From Crocinitomicaceae bacterium (lineage in GTDB: Bacteria; Bacteroidota; Bacteroidia; Flavobacteriales_D; Crocinitomicaceae), in contig JAGOBK010000001.1 of the NCBI GenBank assembly GCA_017983465.1, forward strand, positions 248,001 to 312,000: a DNA stretch of 64,000 nt, written 5' to 3'. Each line of letters starts with the position of its first letter. Positions within the stretch are counted from its first letter, which is position 1. Positions 1-7,393 of this stretch are shown here, piece after piece. The translations under genes and the position numbers were made by a program. The notes beneath the pieces were generated by a model. The model had not been told where the DNA came from. It made no database searches and saw only the letters and a list, made by a program, of their open reading frames with translations.

Positions 1-777
1 GATTCATCAGAACAACAGTACACACGTTTGAGCAATAAACTTGGTTATGACTATCCGGAATCGACGAATGGTCGAATCGTCAAAAAAAGTAAAATCACCA
101 GCTTCGATGTTGATTTAAGCACAGGTGGCATCACGAAGTTGCTTGTTGATAACGAGAATCTTATTTCCGAAAGTGCTCCGTATGATTTCATGCAATTCAT
201 TTATGCCAAAGGAATTTCACCAATGCAGTACTTTGGCCCAAAAAACATCAAGGTACTGGAAGATCGCGAAAACGAAAAAGAGAAATTTATGCTCATCCAT
301 TTTGATTTATTGGGATTTGAAGGTGTCCAAGTCAGCTATAGCTGGAAGAAAAACACCAACAGCATTGTCGTTCATGTCGAAGCGGATAAAAGCGAAGAAT
401 TCGACAAGGAATCCTTACACATTGCTTTTCCATTCAAGGAAACTAACTGGAAATTAAACTTTGGAACGAAAAACCATTCGTTGGTTTATCCTGTAGATCA
501 ACTTCCCGGCTCCAACAAAGAATTTATTTGCGTGAGTAAACAGGTCCAGTTAAGCGATGAAAAGCACACCATCATTCTTCAAGCTCCCGCGTTTAGTTTG
601 TTTGAAGTCGGTTCCATTATCCAAGAAGAAAAAGTGAATGGAGCCAAAGTTTGGTCAAGAGAAAACGCTGCGGTTAATCCACTGTATTTGTATGTATTAA
701 ACAACTATTGGCACACGAATTACAAGGCTTCACAAACGGGACATTTATCCTTCGATGTGAGTTTGGAGATTGAATAA
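1..777 (+). CDS. C-terminal part of a GH38-like glycoside hydrolase (5' truncated by window)
   Basis: The reading frame is open from the first base, so this is the end of a longer gene and the TTG at 28 is probably not its start. The last residues (NNYWHTNYKASQTGHLSF) match the pattern that closes many bacterial alpha-mannosidase-like GH38 proteins, where a C-terminal beta-sandwich ends in a conserved N-N-x-W-x-T-N-Y block. The visible 258 or so residues are rich in beta-strand-like segments and contain no catalytic aspartates, which would lie upstream. Assignment to GH38 rests on that terminal block only. It could be another beta-sandwich glycosidase. Confidence 0.6.
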   Translation, partial: DSSEQQYTRLSNKLGYDYPESTNGRIVKKSKITSFDVDLSTGGITKLLVDNENLISESAPYDFMQFIYAKGISPMQYFGPKNIKVLEDRENEKEKFMLIHFDLLGFEGVQVSYSWKKNTNSIVVHVEADKSEEFDKESLHIAFPFKETNWKLNFGTKNHSLVYPVDQLPGSNKEFICVSKQVQLSDEKHTIILQAPAFSLFEVGSIIQEEKVNGAKVWSRENAAVNPLYLYVLNNYWHTNYKASQTGHLSFDVSLEIE

Positions 778-803
778 TTGTATATTTACTTAAAATAATT
801 CGC

Positions 804-977
804 ATGAAAAAGATAATCCTTCAAGTCGTACTTCCTTTTTTAGCCGGATTTGCTGTGTTAATCGCCTTTGGTTTTCCTCTTGGACAGGCACTTTTCACGG
901 GCGTTTGCGCTATGACAGGTATGTACATAGGAAAATACTTTAGCAAAAGTCGGCAGTCGAAGAAAACGAATAACTAA
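804..977 (+). CDS. Small hypothetical two-helix membrane protein (57 aa)
   Basis: This short frame starts with ATG 26 bases after the preceding gene and encodes MKKIILQVVLPFLAGFAVL followed by a second hydrophobic stretch (about residues 28-43) and a basic tail KYFSKSRQSKKTNN. Two membrane helices with a positively charged C-terminus look like a real small inner-membrane protein. A terminator hairpin begins in the stop codon, which supports an expressed unit ending here, either on its own or as the last cistron after the glycosidase. No family is recognised. Confidence 0.55.
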   Translation: MKKIILQVVLPFLAGFAVLIAFGFPLGQALFTGVCAMTGMYIGKYFSKSRQSKKTNN

Positions 978-1002
978 AAAGCACTTATTTGTTGCTTTTT
1001 TT
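976..1002 (+). terminator. Rho-independent terminator after the small membrane gene
   Basis: AAAAAGCA (976-983) pairs with TGCTTTTT (993-1000) around a 9-base loop, followed by more T. It overlaps the stop codon of the 57-aa gene. Confidence 0.6.
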
Positions 1003-1140
1003 AGCGTCAACCTTCCATAATTAACCAATTTCAAAAGGGCAAAACAACCTGTTTGTTTCCCCACTCAACTCATCTATTTTTACCTAATCACATCAAAATC
1101 AGACTAAATGTCATTTTAACACTAAGTATGTTTTTTTTAT

Positions 1141-1148
1141 TAACTTTG
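1141..1148 (+). promoter_or_regulatory. -7 box (TAACTTTG) upstream of the KASIII gene
   Basis: TAACTTTG is an exact match to the Bacteroidota -7 consensus TAnnTTTG and lies 42 bases before the ATG at 1191. No convincing -33 TTG is seen at the usual distance; a T-run precedes the box. Confidence 0.5.
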
Positions 1149-1190
1149 AAATTGGGTTGACTGTACTGTTGCAGTCACAAATGATTCAAA

Positions 1191-2252
1191 ATGCGAGCAG
1201 TCATTAATGGAGTAGGGAGTTACATCCCTGAAATAAGGGTAAGAAATGAAGACTTTATTGATCATGTTTTTCACAGTGATTACCAGGTAAAGATCACAGA
1301 AGAATCGGCTTCAATCATTCGAAAATTTGAAAAAATCACTGGAATTTCAGAACGAAGGTATGTAGGTGAGGAACTTAACAATGATGATATTGCCTTGATT
1401 GCAGCTGAGCGAGCATTACAATCTTCTAGCATAAATCGAGAAGAACTTGATTACATACTTGTAGCGCATAATTATGGGAATGTTGCGCATGGATCCAATC
1501 GCTCAGATTTCATGCCGAGTATTGCAACTCGTGTTAAACACCAATTGGGTATTCGAAACAATAATTGTGTGGCCTTCGATATTATTTTTGGATGTCCAGG
1601 TTGGGTTGAAGCAATGATTCAGGCCTCCATATATATTCAATCTGGTCAAGCGAAGAATTGTTTAGTGATTGGCTCGGAAACACTTTCTAGAGTAGTCGAT
1701 CCGTCAGACAGAGATTCAATGATTTTCGCAGATGGCTCAGGAGCATGTGTTTTAAGTGCATCAACTGATGAAAAGACAGGTGTTCTTGGACATGCTAGTC
1801 AAACCTTTTCATTTGAAGAAGCTGATTTTTTATACAATGCAAAGTCATTTGGAAAGCAAGAAAACGAACAAGATCGCTTCATTAAAATGCAAGGAAGAAA
1901 GATTTATGAATTCGCGTTAAATCACGTTCCGTTGGCTATGAAAATGGCTTTAGAAAAAAGTAGTGTTGAGTTAAGTCACTTAAAAAAAGTGTTACTGCAT
2001 CAAGCAAATGAAAAAATGGACGAGGCTATTATCCAACGTTTTTATGGACTTTACGGTAAAGAAACACCGGTTGACATCATGCCTATGAGCATTCATTTAT
2101 TAGGAAATAGTTCTGTTGCAACTGTTCCAACATTGCTAGATTTAATTTTACAAGGAAAATTAAATGGCCATGAGATTCTTCCGGGTGATTGCGTGATGAT
2201 GGCCTCGGTGGGTGCAGGCATGAATATTAACGCTATTGTTTATCAATTTTAA
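1191..2252 (+). CDS. 3-oxoacyl-ACP synthase III (FabH/KASIII family)
   Basis: Ketoacyl-ACP synthase III enzymes condense an acyl-CoA (or acyl-ACP) with malonyl-ACP, usually to start fatty-acid or polyketide chains. The 353-residue protein carries the thiolase-fold catalytic triad: Cys135 in IIFGCPGWVEA, His270 in LLHQANEKM and Asn306 in LLGNSSVATVP. The glycine-rich C-terminal strand ASVGAGMN is also present. It is slightly longer than typical FabH (about 320-335). It stands alone with no ACP or malonyl-transferase gene beside it, so it may be a FabH paralogue rather than the essential enzyme. It converges on the desaturase gene and overlaps it by 4 bases. Confidence 0.85.
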   Translation: MRAVINGVGSYIPEIRVRNEDFIDHVFHSDYQVKITEESASIIRKFEKITGISERRYVGEELNNDDIALIAAERALQSSSINREELDYILVAHNYGNVAHGSNRSDFMPSIATRVKHQLGIRNNNCVAFDIIFGCPGWVEAMIQASIYIQSGQAKNCLVIGSETLSRVVDPSDRDSMIFADGSGACVLSASTDEKTGVLGHASQTFSFEEADFLYNAKSFGKQENEQDRFIKMQGRKIYEFALNHVPLAMKMALEKSSVELSHLKKVLLHQANEKMDEAIIQRFYGLYGKETPVDIMPMSIHLLGNSSVATVPTLLDLILQGKLNGHEILPGDCVMMASVGAGMNINAIVYQF

Positions 2253-3241
2253 AGCGCCAACTTTCCTTTATTCAACCAAATCAATTGAACTTCAGTTGTT
2301 TCTTGAAGACGTTCAGCTAATTTGAAATAGCGTTCAGAAAGAGATGACAAGAAATCTTGCGCTTTGTTCCCTTCGTCGCTGAGTCCTTTCAATTTATCGA
2401 TTGACCAGAATTTCACCAAGTGATCGATGATATTCGCGTAGTCATGACTTGTGTACACGCCAATTTTTTGAGTAATGGATGCGTAGTTTACGTATTGTTT
2501 TTTGTCTGTTCCAAAGTCCATTAAAGAAGCCGGCATGACAATTTTCTTTTTCATCATCTGAACGAAAGCAGCTAATGCACCATTTGGATCAGATTCGAAC
2601 ACTTTACTCATGAAAAACTTGTATGCTTTTTCGTGTAAGGCTTCTTCTCCAGCGATGGTATTGCATATTTTCGCGAGTAATTTATCTCCTGATTTAAAGG
2701 CAATTTTTCCCGTATTTACGTGAGAGATTTTTGTCGCACGTTCTTGGAATGACGTGTAAATCAATCCGTTGTATGGATCTGCAGCTGTTTGCAAATCGAT
2801 TCCGTTGTGAATCAAACGTTGAATAGTCGTTTCTACTTCGCGCATATCAACGCGTCCACTTAAGTACAAGTATTTATTCAACAAATCACCGTGACGGTTT
2901 TCTTCTGCTGTCCACAAACGCGACCAACGTACCCATGCGCCAGTACTTGCTACGTTACGTTCGACATTCACTCCTTCCAACAAATTGAAAAACGTTTGAT
3001 AACTTGGGAGTGCTTCTTCGGTAATCATATTTCCAACAAGGGAAACCATGACTGTATCAGGAACCTGCGCGATGCTTTCTTGAAGGGCACGCACTTGATC
3101 GGCGAAATCAGCATCCGCTGCATTCGGAACAAAATCCGTTGGTTGCCAACATTCTTCTGGAAGATTCATTTTGTCCTCAATAAACGCATGTACATCGGGT
3201 TCGATTGACTTGAGTACTTCTAGTTTATGTTCAAATGCCAT
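2249..3241 (-). CDS. Acyl-ACP desaturase (ferritin-like di-iron, FA_desaturase_2 family)
   Basis: This 330-residue soluble protein resembles plant-type stearoyl-ACP delta-9 desaturases, which put a double bond into ACP-bound acyl chains using a di-iron centre, O2 and ferredoxin. The two iron-binding E-x-x-H motifs are visible as EENRH (about residue 114) and EEALHE (about residue 201). Conserved aromatic and helical segments such as WVRWSRLWTAEENRHGD flank them. There is no signal peptide or membrane segment. It faces the KASIII gene, sharing stop-codon bases with it. Both act on acyl chains, but they are on opposite strands and so not co-transcribed. Confidence 0.9.
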   Translation of the reverse strand: MAFEHKLEVLKSIEPDVHAFIEDKMNLPEECWQPTDFVPNAADADFADQVRALQESIAQVPDTVMVSLVGNMITEEALPSYQTFFNLLEGVNVERNVASTGAWVRWSRLWTAEENRHGDLLNKYLYLSGRVDMREVETTIQRLIHNGIDLQTAADPYNGLIYTSFQERATKISHVNTGKIAFKSGDKLLAKICNTIAGEEALHEKAYKFFMSKVFESDPNGALAAFVQMMKKKIVMPASLMDFGTDKKQYVNYASITQKIGVYTSHDYANIIDHLVKFWSIDKLKGLSDEGNKAQDFLSSLSERYFKLAERLQETTEVQLIWLNKGKLAL

Positions 3242-3269
3242 GCGTAATTGTGATTTGTGAATTTTGGTG

Positions 3270-3277
3270 CAAAAATA
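3270..3277 (-). promoter_or_regulatory. -7 box for the desaturase gene
   Basis: Read on the minus strand this is TATTTTTG, a match to TAnnTTTG, 28 bases upstream of the desaturase ATG (3241). No clear -33 TTG is seen. Confidence 0.45.
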
Positions 3278-3423
3278 GGTTTATTTCAAGAACTTTTAGG
3301 GGTTTTCTTTAACACAGTGTCTTTTTAGATGATGAAGCAATTAGTTCAACTGTTCACACCTCATTCGCTGAATGTTTACGTTCTAGAAAATAGTCATTAG
3401 TGAAACTATTTAAACCGTATACC

Positions 3424-4446
3424 ATGAAAAAACTAAAACGATTATTCTTAGCACTTTTCAGTGTTATTTCTTTAAACGTGTTTTCACAGATGCAAGTTCC
3501 GATTGATGTCATGCCTTCATATACTGCAGTGACTTGCAATGGATCTTGTCAGCTTTTGGACTCATTAAATGTAACCCCATCTTCCATATCCTGGGAATCA
3601 TCAGGGACAATTCTCCAACAAGGTGGATTTATTTTCAGTAACCTGTGTGCTGGAAATTATATAATCAATTATATTCAGAATGGATTACCGGTGACAATAC
3701 CCTTTGAAGTAATTAATAACAACGGTGATCCTTGTGTAAATTTCCAAGGCGTTTTATCCATCAATAACTCATTGGATTCAACATCTTGTGACGGAGCGAT
3801 AACCGTAAATTTTACAAATGGCCATGCTCCATATGGTTGTGATTGGATTTATGGTTCAAGCGCAGCAAGTCTATCTATTAATAATTTATGTCCTGGTACG
3901 TATTGTGGATTTATCTATGATAGTTATGGATGTGGAACAGATATATGTGGAGAGATTATTACCTCAAGTACAATTGGTGATACCTTGATCATTTCCAATT
4001 CAGGAACATGCAATAGTCCTACTGGGATTAACTCTTTATCGATAGAGGAATGTTCCATAGATTACAACGCCATTGATAGTGTCTACATCAGTAATTTGAT
4101 TAATCCATCAGTCCCTTTTGAAGATTTTTTATGTGAGTGGGTGATTGTTGATACAACAGGATTTGCCATTAATTATCCAGTGATTTATCCTGGTATTGTG
4201 AGCTCTGGTTGTATGAATTTGCAATTAATTCTTTATTGCTATCAAAAATCAACGAATTACAATTCAATTATCATCAACTCAAATGAAATGATTGGGTTTG
4301 TTGGGATGGATGAATTTAATGGCGATAAGAAACAACTAGTAAGTGTAACTGATTTACTTGGGAGAGAATCAACGATGGAGCCAAATCAAGTATTAATTTA
4401 CACTTACAGTGATGGCTCGAAAGAGAAAATATTCATTTATGATTAA
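3424..4446 (+). CDS. Secreted protein with SprB-like repeats
   Basis: The start at ATG 3424 gives a clean signal peptide (MKKLKRLFLALFSVISLNVFSQ); a GTG start 24 bases earlier would extend it needlessly. The 340-residue mature region is Cys-, Asn- and Ser-rich. It contains at least two stretches resembling SprB repeats (C-x-G followed by Y-x-C/W turns, for example SCDGAITVNF and NNLCPGTYCGFIYD). SprB repeats occur in adhesins and other T9SS-exported surface proteins of gliding Bacteroidota. The C-terminus is not the common PNP-type sorting domain. It ends in VTDLLGRES...LIYTYSDGSKEKIFIYD, a short tail I associate with secreted proteins of this group. It is a single-gene unit closed by a strong terminator. 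Confidence 0.7.
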   Translation: MKKLKRLFLALFSVISLNVFSQMQVPIDVMPSYTAVTCNGSCQLLDSLNVTPSSISWESSGTILQQGGFIFSNLCAGNYIINYIQNGLPVTIPFEVINNNGDPCVNFQGVLSINNSLDSTSCDGAITVNFTNGHAPYGCDWIYGSSAASLSINNLCPGTYCGFIYDSYGCGTDICGEIITSSTIGDTLIISNSGTCNSPTGINSLSIEECSIDYNAIDSVYISNLINPSVPFEDFLCEWVIVDTTGFAINYPVIYPGIVSSGCMNLQLILYCYQKSTNYNSIIINSNEMIGFVGMDEFNGDKKQLVSVTDLLGRESTMEPNQVLIYTYSDGSKEKIFIYD

Positions 4447-4466
4447 TAACCTTTTTGGATAAAAGT

Positions 4467-4504
4467 AAAATCACTCAGCTATCTTATAGTTGAGTGATTT
4501 TTTT
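4467..4504 (+). terminator. Rho-independent terminator after the SprB-like gene
   Basis: A long stem (AAAATCACTCAGCT at 4467-4480 with AGTTGAGTGATTTT from 4488) with one G-T wobble is followed by a T-run. An A-run on the other side makes it potentially bidirectional. Confidence 0.85.
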
Positions 4505-4674
4505 TCATGGTGATTCTGGAGCGCATTTCTTAATGGAAATCCGAAAACTAAAAGTTGATAGCTCTACGCACTCGTTCTTTGATCTGCGTTTTGTTTTCTA
4601 TTTTCTCGCTTGAAATTATTGGCTTCTTCTTTAATTAAAAATGAATTAAACAAACATTTGACATCCAAATTTCA

Positions 4675-6180
4675 TCATTCTCCGTTCGTCAAAGCTCGTT
4701 CTAATTGCCTAATTAAAACGTTTCGATCCATTGGATATTTCGTTTCTGAGAGTTCAAAAGTGCCGTCTTTCTCAATGATGATATAGGTTGGATAACTGCT
4801 TCTTTCCACTTTTGTCATAATATCTTTTGTTAACTCAGTTGAGGCTAAAATATGTGTACCCGTTAAATTGTAGTAAGCAATTAATTCTTTCCATTTCTCT
4901 ACTTGATTCGTATCAAAATTGGCGATGTAAAGAAACTTCACCTCTTTGTCCTTAAAATGACTCTTAATGGAATCGGAATTTAAAGCCATCTCAGATCTAC
5001 AAGGTCCGCACCAGGTTCCCCACATATCTAACAAGACTGTTTGTCCTTTGAAAAGGTCTAAAACATCCTCAAATGTTTTGAAGGTCTCGGGATTTTCAAT
5101 CAAAATCATCTTGTCCGTCAATGTTCGTTTCTCCTTTTCCCTCATGACGGAAATGTAAGGCTCAAGGTAGTTTATGTATTCGCTCGTGGAAAATTTACCT
5201 AGAAAGTTCTCAAAAATCTCAGGTAAATCATCTTCTTTATCTGTGATTGCATACTTGAATAGATAAGCATATAAAAATTCAGCATTGTGTCCACTGAACT
5301 GTGTGTTGATTATTTTTTCGACCAACTTATTTTCTGAATCTAGCTTATTCAGTTTTACCGCTTCTTCTTGACTTTCGGTGTTGTAGTATTTTAATAAAAG
5401 CTCTGGATGATCCCAAATTCTCTCTTTAACGCGCATCAGATAATTTGATAAGAAATAGTTGTAATCAGGGATAACAAATAGGGTGTCATTCGTAAAATTG
5501 GAAGTTTTCATCAATGAATCTTCTATCACTTGCCATTTCTCTTCATTTCTCAAAAACACCTGTCTGGAAAATCGAAACCTTAGACCTCCTTTGAAACCGA
5601 TGAATGTCCAAGCAGTATAGTTCTGAACGTAAAGAGAACAAATCGCAGTAAATTCTTCACTTGGTTGGTATTTATTCAGGTATGTATTTAATAACTGTTG
5701 ATTTTCAGAGCTTCTATTTTTTATCGATTTAAATGACTTGTTTGGCAAGGAGTCCTTTCTGTATGCATCCAAATTGATTTTTGAGTTCAGAATGCTTTGA
5801 ATAGCTGGTTGATTGTTTTCACTTCCCTTACCCGAAACTAAAAAGGATGTCTCAGGAAGTTTAGCGTCAAATGAAAAGTTCAAACTGTCTCCCGGACTTA
5901 AATAAAACAGGTAACTTGTGTGTATGTCTTTTAACGTGTCATCGTAATAAGCGGTTATGAATGTAGGCTTTTCAAAATAATCATTCCAAATTGCTTTTCC
6001 ATTTCTAAGAGGGATTTTAAACGTCCTTTCCTTGTCAAATAAAACGTCAACACTTGAATAGTCTCCTCTGATCATTTCTATATCGTCAACATTTGAATTT
6101 TTAATATCAAAACAGATGGTGACATCCTGCGCATACAAGAAGAGGGGAGAAATTAATAGGAAGATGAATAATTTGAGCAT
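4675..6180 (-). CDS. TlpA-like thioredoxin-domain protein, exported
   Basis: The 501-residue protein starts with a signal peptide (MLKLFIFLLISPLFLYAQ). It ends in a thioredoxin fold with the redox motif WGTWCGPCRSEM (CGPC at residues 391-394) and the cis-proline loop SSYPTYIII. The N-terminal 370 residues are predominantly helical and of the kind seen in Bacteroidota AhpC/TSA-TlpA proteins. Members keep periplasmic cysteines reduced or serve cytochrome c maturation; the substrate here is unknown. No neighbour points to a partner, since the flanking genes are a secreted protein and tRNA-Arg. Confidence 0.85.
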   Translation of the reverse strand: MLKLFIFLLISPLFLYAQDVTICFDIKNSNVDDIEMIRGDYSSVDVLFDKERTFKIPLRNGKAIWNDYFEKPTFITAYYDDTLKDIHTSYLFYLSPGDSLNFSFDAKLPETSFLVSGKGSENNQPAIQSILNSKINLDAYRKDSLPNKSFKSIKNRSSENQQLLNTYLNKYQPSEEFTAICSLYVQNYTAWTFIGFKGGLRFRFSRQVFLRNEEKWQVIEDSLMKTSNFTNDTLFVIPDYNYFLSNYLMRVKERIWDHPELLLKYYNTESQEEAVKLNKLDSENKLVEKIINTQFSGHNAEFLYAYLFKYAITDKEDDLPEIFENFLGKFSTSEYINYLEPYISVMREKEKRTLTDKMILIENPETFKTFEDVLDLFKGQTVLLDMWGTWCGPCRSEMALNSDSIKSHFKDKEVKFLYIANFDTNQVEKWKELIAYYNLTGTHILASTELTKDIMTKVERSSYPTYIIIEKDGTFELSETKYPMDRNVLIRQLERALTNGE

Positions 6181-6431
6181 GTTTCACTGCAGATTTTTTA
6201 AACTATTGGATGTAACAACTTGCTGCTAAACGATATAAACGCAAATCGTTAACCAACATAAAAATAAGATAAAAAGTAATACCTGAACGATTTAATAGAG
6301 GTTCAGGATTACGCTGGCGCGTATTCCTAGTAGGGAGTTCATAACAAGCTAAAACCCAAAATTGCTGCGCAATTTGCGGGTATTTTTGTTTTTATACGCT
6401 TATCAACATAAATGTTGAACGCTTTAAAAAC
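6181..6431. other. Non-coding spacer rich in short inverted repeats
   Basis: No gene is visible. Three inverted repeats stand out: CCTGAAC (6282-6288) with GTTCAGG (6301-6307); a nested hairpin with ACCC/GGGT ends and an AAATTGC/GCAATTT core at 6354-6381, followed by a T-rich run; and TCAACAT/ATGTTGA near 6400-6416. The nested hairpin could act as a terminator for plus-strand transcription. The rest is unexplained. Confidence 0.4.
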
Positions 6432-6462
6432 AAAAAACCCGGCACTTGCGTGCTGGGTTTTT
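6432..6462 (-). terminator. Terminator downstream of tRNA-Arg
   Basis: AACCCGGCAC pairs with GTGCTGGGTT (one G-T wobble) around TTGC, flanked by A-run and T-run. It sits 5 bases after the tRNA 3' end on the minus strand. Confidence 0.85.
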
Positions 6463-6467
6463 GCTTG

Positions 6468-6541
6468 TGACCTTGTCAGGATTCAAACCTGAAACCTTCT
6501 GAGCCGTAATCAGATGCGCTATTCAGTTGCGCCACAAGGCC
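6468..6541 (-). tRNA. tRNA-Arg (anticodon ACG)
   Basis: The minus strand folds as a complete cloverleaf. The acceptor is GGCCTTG with CAAGGTC (one G-T pair), the anticodon arm is TCTGA-TTACGGC-TCAGA with ACG at positions 34-36, and the T arm is TCAGG-TTTGAAT-CCTGA. The discriminator is A and CCA is not encoded. A -7 box lies 12 bases upstream and a terminator immediately downstream, so it is a single-gene unit. A34 is normally deaminated to inosine in this tRNA. Confidence 0.95.
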
Positions 6542-6553
6542 GTTTCTTGAGTG

Positions 6554-6561
6554 CAAAGATA
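6554..6561 (-). promoter_or_regulatory. -7 box of the tRNA-Arg promoter
   Basis: TATCTTTG on the minus strand matches TAnnTTTG and ends 12 bases before the tRNA 5' end. Confidence 0.6.
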
Positions 6562-6711
6562 TACAATTTTCAATAAACGTTGAGTTTTTTCTGAAAAAAA
6601 TGACATGAAAAAGTGGAATTATGTTGTTCAAGCTTCATTTTTTGTATAATTCACAGATATAGATTTCTGAACTAAACCATTACTTGTTTGTTTTGTTCTA
6701 AAAGAAAACTC

Positions 6712-7302
6712 ATGAAAAAAATGATGTATGTACTTATTGGCATTTTTAGTGTCCTCATTATAATTGTAATCGTCATGTCCTTCCGTTACTCCAACATTGA
6801 AATGCCGAAATACACGGTTCTAAAGTCCTATGAAAAGAACATTGAACTCCGACAGTATCCAAATATGATCGTGGCTAAAACGAGCGTAAAGGACAAATCC
6901 TTTGAAAATTCAGGGAGCGATGGTTTCCGAAGTATTGCCGGATATATCTTTGGCGGAAATGAAAAAGAACAAAAAATCGCGATGACTTCACCTGTAGTAA
7001 TGGAATTAAATGATTCAGCTACGATGTATTTCGTGATGCCTAGTCAGTATAAAAAGGATGAACTACCGAATCCATCGAATAAAAAGGTAACGATTCAAGA
7101 AGAAGTTTCCAAAGTACTTTTAGTTGTTCGTTATGGTGGATACTCTAACGATGAACGTATTGAAAGTCATATTACAGTCTTGAAAAACATCATTCAAAAA
7201 CATAACTTAAAAGCTACGGGGGGATTCATGTACATGGGTTACAATGCACCTTGGGACATCATCAACCGTCGAAACGAAGTGGCGATTGAAATCACCCCTT
7301 AA
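6712..7302 (+). CDS. SOUL heme-binding family protein, membrane-anchored
   Basis: Starting at ATG 6712 the protein has 196 residues, with an N-terminal membrane anchor (MKKMMYVLIGIFSVLIIIVIV) and a SOUL domain. Typical SOUL features include ELRQYP, the GFRSIAGYIFGGN loop, the KIAMTSPVV motif, YFVMPSQY, and the late segment YNAPWDIINRRNEVAIEI. SOUL proteins are thought to bind heme or related tetrapyrroles; the bacterial role is poorly known. A TTG 24 bases upstream is in frame, but the ATG begins the lysine-then-hydrophobic signal better. It stands as a single gene between tRNA-Arg and acs. Confidence 0.85.
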   Translation: MKKMMYVLIGIFSVLIIIVIVMSFRYSNIEMPKYTVLKSYEKNIELRQYPNMIVAKTSVKDKSFENSGSDGFRSIAGYIFGGNEKEQKIAMTSPVVMELNDSATMYFVMPSQYKKDELPNPSNKKVTIQEEVSKVLLVVRYGGYSNDERIESHITVLKNIIQKHNLKATGGFMYMGYNAPWDIINRRNEVAIEITP

Positions 7303-7393
7303 GTCCTCGTAGTTTTTGTGCTAATATCTGAACGATTATTGCTACTTTTCCTACCATAGAAAACGTATTTTCGTAGAGCAAAAGCTATAAAAC

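Noticed and set aside
858-1064. Antisense frame of 68 codons over the small membrane gene
   Set aside because: It overlaps the better plus-strand gene at 804-977 and the terminator, and has no recognisable protein features.
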